DNA of 64,000 nt from Bacteroidales bacterium (GTDB lineage: Bacteria; Bacteroidota; Bacteroidia; Bacteroidales; P3). Of the stretch, positions 60,797-64,000 are shown one piece after another. Position 1 is the first letter of the stretch. Every line of letters begins with the position of its first letter. A program made the position numbers and the translations under genes. The notes below the pieces were generated by a model. The model ran no database searches, was not told where the DNA came from, and worked only from the letters and a program-made list of their open reading frames with translations. Where the stretch lies: the NCBI GenBank assembly GCA_017962545.1, contig JAGCVD010000028.1:1-64000 (forward strand), written 5' to 3'.

Positions 60797-61767
60797 CCGC
60801 CACCCAACGCGACCAGACCTTCGACATCATGAAAGGCATCGGCATCCTGCTGGTGCTGGTGGGTCACGTGTACGAATGGAAAGGCATTGGCCATTACATC
60901 TACTCGTTCCACATGCCGATGTTCTTCATCGTGGCAGGCTACTTTGCCAAAGGCTATGACCAAGTAGCCGACCGGGGCGCCACCCTCCGGGGTTATGCCC
61001 GTCGGCTGCTGCCGCCTTTCCTCCTCGTGGCGGTGATGAACATCGGGTGGATGCTCTTTCTGAGCGTCACACGGCACGACTGGACACCTGCCATCTTCAT
61101 GGGGCTATCCTACCTCTATAGCGACACCACCGACTGGGCCACCCCTTGGGGCAACCTCCATCTGGGAATAACATGGTTCCTGCTGACCCTCTTCTGGGCC
61201 AAGGCATTGTTCCTCTATCTGAGCCGCTGGCCGGGCTGGCGAATCGTCATCTCTCTGGTTTTGGCCCTTGTTGCCTTGGGTGTACACAGGTTGGTTCCCC
61301 ATACTCCTTGGTGCTTGATGCTGGCACTGACAGCCCTGCCTCTGGTGTCCCTCGGCTACGAGTGGCGCCGCATCCAGCTGCCTGTCTGGGCCATCTGCCT
61401 GTTGGTTGCCACCTGGGTTGCTGCCCTGATCTTCTCGCGGCTCGATATGTTCGGCTACGACTGGGGTATTTATCCCTTAAGCCTTATAGGCGCCTGCGGA
61501 GGCACATGGCTGCTCTATGCCTTCTGCCGCCTCTGTGCCAGACACCTCCCCGCCATGGGCAGAGTCTTCGCCTGGCTGGGGACTGCATCGCTGGCCATCT
61601 TGTGCATGCACGATTTCGAGACCACCACCCACATGGGCAACCACCTGCGGGTACTGCTGGGCCTCGAATTCTCCATGGAAGTCATGTACTTGTGGCGCTA
61701 CGCCATCACCATGGTCTTGGCCGTCGCCTGCCTGTACCTTCCTGGTGTGAAGAAACTATTCCGCTGA
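60793..61767 (+). CDS. Acyltransferase 3 family membrane protein
   Basis: The protein has 324 residues and about ten membrane helices. The N-terminal QTFDIMKGIGILLVLVGHVY contains the conserved His of the family, followed by SFHMPMFFIVAGYFAKGYD. HLGITWFLLTLFWAKALFLY marks the middle. It would transfer an acyl group, usually acetyl, to a sugar in the glycan. The start overlaps the deacetylase stop by 4 bases, so removal and addition of acyl groups are coded together. Confidence 0.88.
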   Translation: MTATQRDQTFDIMKGIGILLVLVGHVYEWKGIGHYIYSFHMPMFFIVAGYFAKGYDQVADRGATLRGYARRLLPPFLLVAVMNIGWMLFLSVTRHDWTPAIFMGLSYLYSDTTDWATPWGNLHLGITWFLLTLFWAKALFLYLSRWPGWRIVISLVLALVALGVHRLVPHTPWCLMLALTALPLVSLGYEWRRIQLPVWAICLLVATWVAALIFSRLDMFGYDWGIYPLSLIGACGGTWLLYAFCRLCARHLPAMGRVFAWLGTASLAILCMHDFETTTHMGNHLRVLLGLEFSMEVMYLWRYAITMVLAVACLYLPGVKKLFR

Positions 61768-61773
61768 CACATT

Positions 61774-62310
61774 ATGACATCCAAGATATACCACGACCTA
61801 TACCGATTCAACGGCAAACGGGGACTCACCGCCCTCATCGACACGGCACTGCGCAAGGTAGAGTTTCGCTACATGGTCTATCTCCGTTGGTACCAAAGCG
61901 GGCGGCTGCGCCCACTGGCGCGACTGCTGTTGCACCGCATCTGCCGGGCAACACTCACCGAGATAGGATGGCGAACACAGATAGGCGGAGGCTTTGTCAT
62001 CGTCCACCCTGGCTGCATCGCCGTCAACAATGAGGTGGTGATAGGCGAGGACTGCACCGTCTACCATGGCGTCACCATCGGCATGGAGTTCCGGGGCAGC
62101 CGCCAAGGGAATCCGGTCATCGGCAACCGCGTATGGCTGGGAGCCAATGCCACAGTCGTTGGCAACATCACCGTGGGCGACGATGTTCTCATCGCCCCTT
62201 CGGCTTACGTCAACTTCGATGTCCCGTCCCACTCCATTGTCCTCGGCAATCCCGCACGCATCATCCCCCGTGAGAACGCCACCGAGAACTACATTACCCG
62301 CACAGAATAG
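61774..62310 (+). CDS. Serine acetyltransferase-like hexapeptide acetyltransferase
   Basis: The protein has 178 residues. The C-terminal two-thirds form a left-handed beta-helix of hexapeptide repeats (IVHPGCIAVNNEVVIGEDCT, TIGMEFRGSRQGNPVIGNRV, WLGANATVVGNITVGDDVLI). The N-terminal helix is shorter than that of the housekeeping enzyme CysE (about 270 residues). Such proteins in glycan loci generally acetylate a sugar precursor. It starts six bases after the membrane acyltransferase gene. Whether the acceptor is a sugar or serine cannot be decided from sequence alone. Confidence 0.85.
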   Translation: MTSKIYHDLYRFNGKRGLTALIDTALRKVEFRYMVYLRWYQSGRLRPLARLLLHRICRATLTEIGWRTQIGGGFVIVHPGCIAVNNEVVIGEDCTVYHGVTIGMEFRGSRQGNPVIGNRVWLGANATVVGNITVGDDVLIAPSAYVNFDVPSHSIVLGNPARIIPRENATENYITRTE

Positions 62311-62322
62311 GGCACTCCCCGC

Positions 62323-63336
62323 ATGAAAGCCATCATCGACACAGCAGGCGACATTCTTTACAAGAGTTTCTATATCCTCGGCCTCACCGAGCTTCTCGGA
62401 GCAGAGAATGTCCGATTCTCGTCATCCCCCTTCACGGAAACCCCCTACACATTGCGCAACGACAAAGTGATGAACTTTGTAGTACAGGAAGGTGTTTCTG
62501 AGAAAAGGTACACCATCGCCTGCAACGACCACCATGCGGTCATCCCTGAACTCTACGAATGGTGCGATGTGTATGGCAGCGTGAATGCCAACCGCGCCTT
62601 GGCCGAGGAACGCTTCCACCCGAAACTGGTGGCCCTGTGTCCATCCTTCGGTGTCCGTTATGCCCCTGTGTCCACCCTGGTGGCGCACGCCCTGCGGTGC
62701 CTGCCGCTGCAGCCCACCCGATGGAAGAAACACTTGGGCAAATACCGCCGACTGTTGAAGCGCAAGGCCTATAGTCAATACACCCCCGGCGGCGAGGTGG
62801 ACAGCCACTACCTCTTCACCTGCTCCACCTTGTGGTACAATGATGAATGGAATCGCAACGACGAGAACGTCAACCTCGACCGCGCCACCTTCATCCGGGC
62901 CTGTCGTTCCATCGAAGACCTCACACTTGAAGGGGGACTGGTGTCGCAAGGAGCCGGACGCTCATCCGAAGAGCTATTCCGCGACTGCCTCTGTCAGCCT
63001 TATAGCACGGACCAATGGATAGCGCTCACACGCAAATCGGTATGCGTGTTCAACACCCCTGCCTTCTGGCAGTGTCACGGATGGAAACTGGGCGAATACA
63101 TGGCCCTCGGCAAGGCCATTGTCTCCACGCCATTGTTCAATGACCTCCCCGAGCCATTGGTCAGCGGGACGCACTACCACTTGACAGACCGCTCCTTCGA
63201 TAGCCTCCGCGACACCGTGCACCACCTTATGCTGCATCCAGAATACCGTCGCCACCTTGAGCACAATATCACTGACTACTGGCAGCGTTATGGCACACCC
63301 CTCGCCTCTCTTGCTTTGCTGGGCATAACCCGATAA
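62323..63336 (+). CDS. Putative GT-B-type glycosyltransferase
   Basis: The protein has 337 residues. The C-terminal third has CHGWKLGEYMALGKAIVSTP, the loop of GT-B glycosyltransferases that grips the nucleotide sugar, followed by LFNDLPEPLVSGTHYHLTD and a final helix pair. The N-terminal part (FSSSPFTETPYTLRND, ACNDHHAVIPELYEWCDVYG) resembles acceptor-side domains but matches no family that I recognise. The neighbourhood supports a glycosyl transfer step; sugar and linkage are unknown. It is 12 bases from the acetyltransferase gene and 4 bases before the next. Confidence 0.68.
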   Translation: MKAIIDTAGDILYKSFYILGLTELLGAENVRFSSSPFTETPYTLRNDKVMNFVVQEGVSEKRYTIACNDHHAVIPELYEWCDVYGSVNANRALAEERFHPKLVALCPSFGVRYAPVSTLVAHALRCLPLQPTRWKKHLGKYRRLLKRKAYSQYTPGGEVDSHYLFTCSTLWYNDEWNRNDENVNLDRATFIRACRSIEDLTLEGGLVSQGAGRSSEELFRDCLCQPYSTDQWIALTRKSVCVFNTPAFWQCHGWKLGEYMALGKAIVSTPLFNDLPEPLVSGTHYHLTDRSFDSLRDTVHHLMLHPEYRRHLEHNITDYWQRYGTPLASLALLGITR

Positions 63337-63340
63337 ACAG

Positions 63341-64000
63341 ATGTCCAGCAGTCCGAAAGTATCCGTTCTTATGCCCGTCTACAAGACGGCGGCCTATCTC
63401 CAAGAGGCCCTGGACAGCATGCTGGCGCAAACCTTCACGGACTTCGAGCTCCTCGTCCTTGACGACTGCTCGCCTGACAATGCGGGTGAGATTCTTGATA
63501 GATACAATGACCCGCGCATCAAGCGTTACCGTGGCGAGCACAACGAAGGGCTGGCCAATATCCTCAATGTGGGCATTGATATGGCACGAGGGAAATACAT
63601 CGCCCGCATGGACAGTGACGATATCTCTCTGCCCGACAGGCTGAAAGTGCAGGTGGAGTATCTGGAAAGCCATCCCGACGTGGACCTCTGCTCGTGTGCC
63701 ATGCGGCTCTTTGGCTCACGCGAAGGCCTCTGGGTGCGGGACACAGATCCCGACAAAGTGCGCATCTCCGCCCTCTTCTTCTCGCCGGTGCTGCATGCCT
63801 CCAGCCTCTGGCGGCGCGAGGCCTTTGAGGGCAGAGGCCTCCGTTTCGACCAACAGACCGTCCCCGCCGAGGACTACGACCTCTGGTGTCGCGCCCTTGT
63901 GGAAGGCCTCCGCCTTGTGAACCTCCCCGATGTCCTCTACCTCTACCGCATCCGGGAAGGGCAAGCCACAGAAGACACATCCCGAACCTCGCCCAAAGAG
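63341..64000 (+). CDS. GT2-family glycosyltransferase, C-terminus missing (runs off right edge)
   Basis: A frame open from the ATG at 63341 to the window edge gives 220 codons. The N-terminus SSSPKVSVLMPVYKTAAYLQ and FELLVLDDCSPDNAGEILD are the GT2 fold start. ARMDSDD (about residues 89-95) is the metal-binding DxD. Later segments LHASSLWRREAFEG and PAEDYDLWCRALVEG are also typical of GT2. It begins 4 bases after the previous gene and would be the next step in glycan assembly. The operon appears to continue to the right. Confidence 0.9.
   Translation, partial: MSSSPKVSVLMPVYKTAAYLQEALDSMLAQTFTDFELLVLDDCSPDNAGEILDRYNDPRIKRYRGEHNEGLANILNVGIDMARGKYIARMDSDDISLPDRLKVQVEYLESHPDVDLCSCAMRLFGSREGLWVRDTDPDKVRISALFFSPVLHASSLWRREAFEGRGLRFDQQTVPAEDYDLWCRALVEGLRLVNLPDVLYLYRIREGQATEDTSRTSPKE

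Overview
The window looks like a chromosomal segment of a GC-rich gut- or rumen-type member of the Bacteroidales; the genus cannot be told from sequence alone. The evidence is several TAnnTTTG-type -7 promoter elements, type IX secretion (T9SS) sorting tails, a TonB-dependent receptor of the outer-membrane beta-barrel type, a UpxY-type antiterminator heading a glycan locus, a C10 (streptopain) protease, and DUF4837/DUF6089-type proteins. No phage, insertion sequence or CRISPR array was seen.

Layout. (1) 1-7385, minus strand: a truncated secreted repeat protein, a small exported protein, a membrane protein and an ECF sigma factor form one operon. Upstream of it lie an HsdR-N-like nuclease, a TonB-dependent receptor and a PAS protein. 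(2) 7452-10921: phosphate butyryltransferase diverges from a two-gene operon resembling the KamB/KamC reactivase of lysine 5,6-aminomutase, which points to amino-acid fermentation to butyrate. (3) 11065-42155: two giant T9SS-secreted proteins of 3,082 and 7,224 residues share a promoter motif, signal peptide, module types and C-terminus. The larger begins with an apparently intact C10 cysteine protease. Both carry in-phase 9-bp ACTAGTNNN arrays. (4) 42152-43279: an NAD-dependent epimerase whose start overlaps the stop of the larger giant gene and which contains an in-frame palindromic repeat insertion. (5) 43571-45168: an AbiE-type toxin/antitoxin pair. (6) 45369-50007: a second ECF sigma / membrane protein / small lipoprotein / T9SS repeat-protein operon, paralogous in layout to region 1, followed by two more exported proteins. 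(7) 50062-51118: a cassette of two small genes bounded by 52-bp direct repeats. (8) 51137-54932: DUF4837 and DUF6089 proteins, tRNA-Ser(GGA), and an M49-like peptidase with its own promoter and terminator. (9) 55037-64000: a glycan operon (UpxY, sugar transferase, ABC exporter, glycosyltransferases, deacetylase, acyl- and acetyltransferases) that runs off the right edge.

How the parts fit together. Much of the window concerns the cell surface: two sigma-factor operons each lead into a secreted repeat protein, two very large adhesin-like proteins (one with a protease) would be exported by T9SS, and the glycan locus would build and export a polysaccharide. T9SS cargo is commonly anchored to a surface polysaccharide, but nothing here shows that this locus makes that anchor. 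The most unusual observations are the ACTAGT arrays, the protease-adhesin giant, the duplicated sigma cassette and the repeat-bounded small-gene cassette. All coordinates, motif positions and counts were read by eye; no database search was run.
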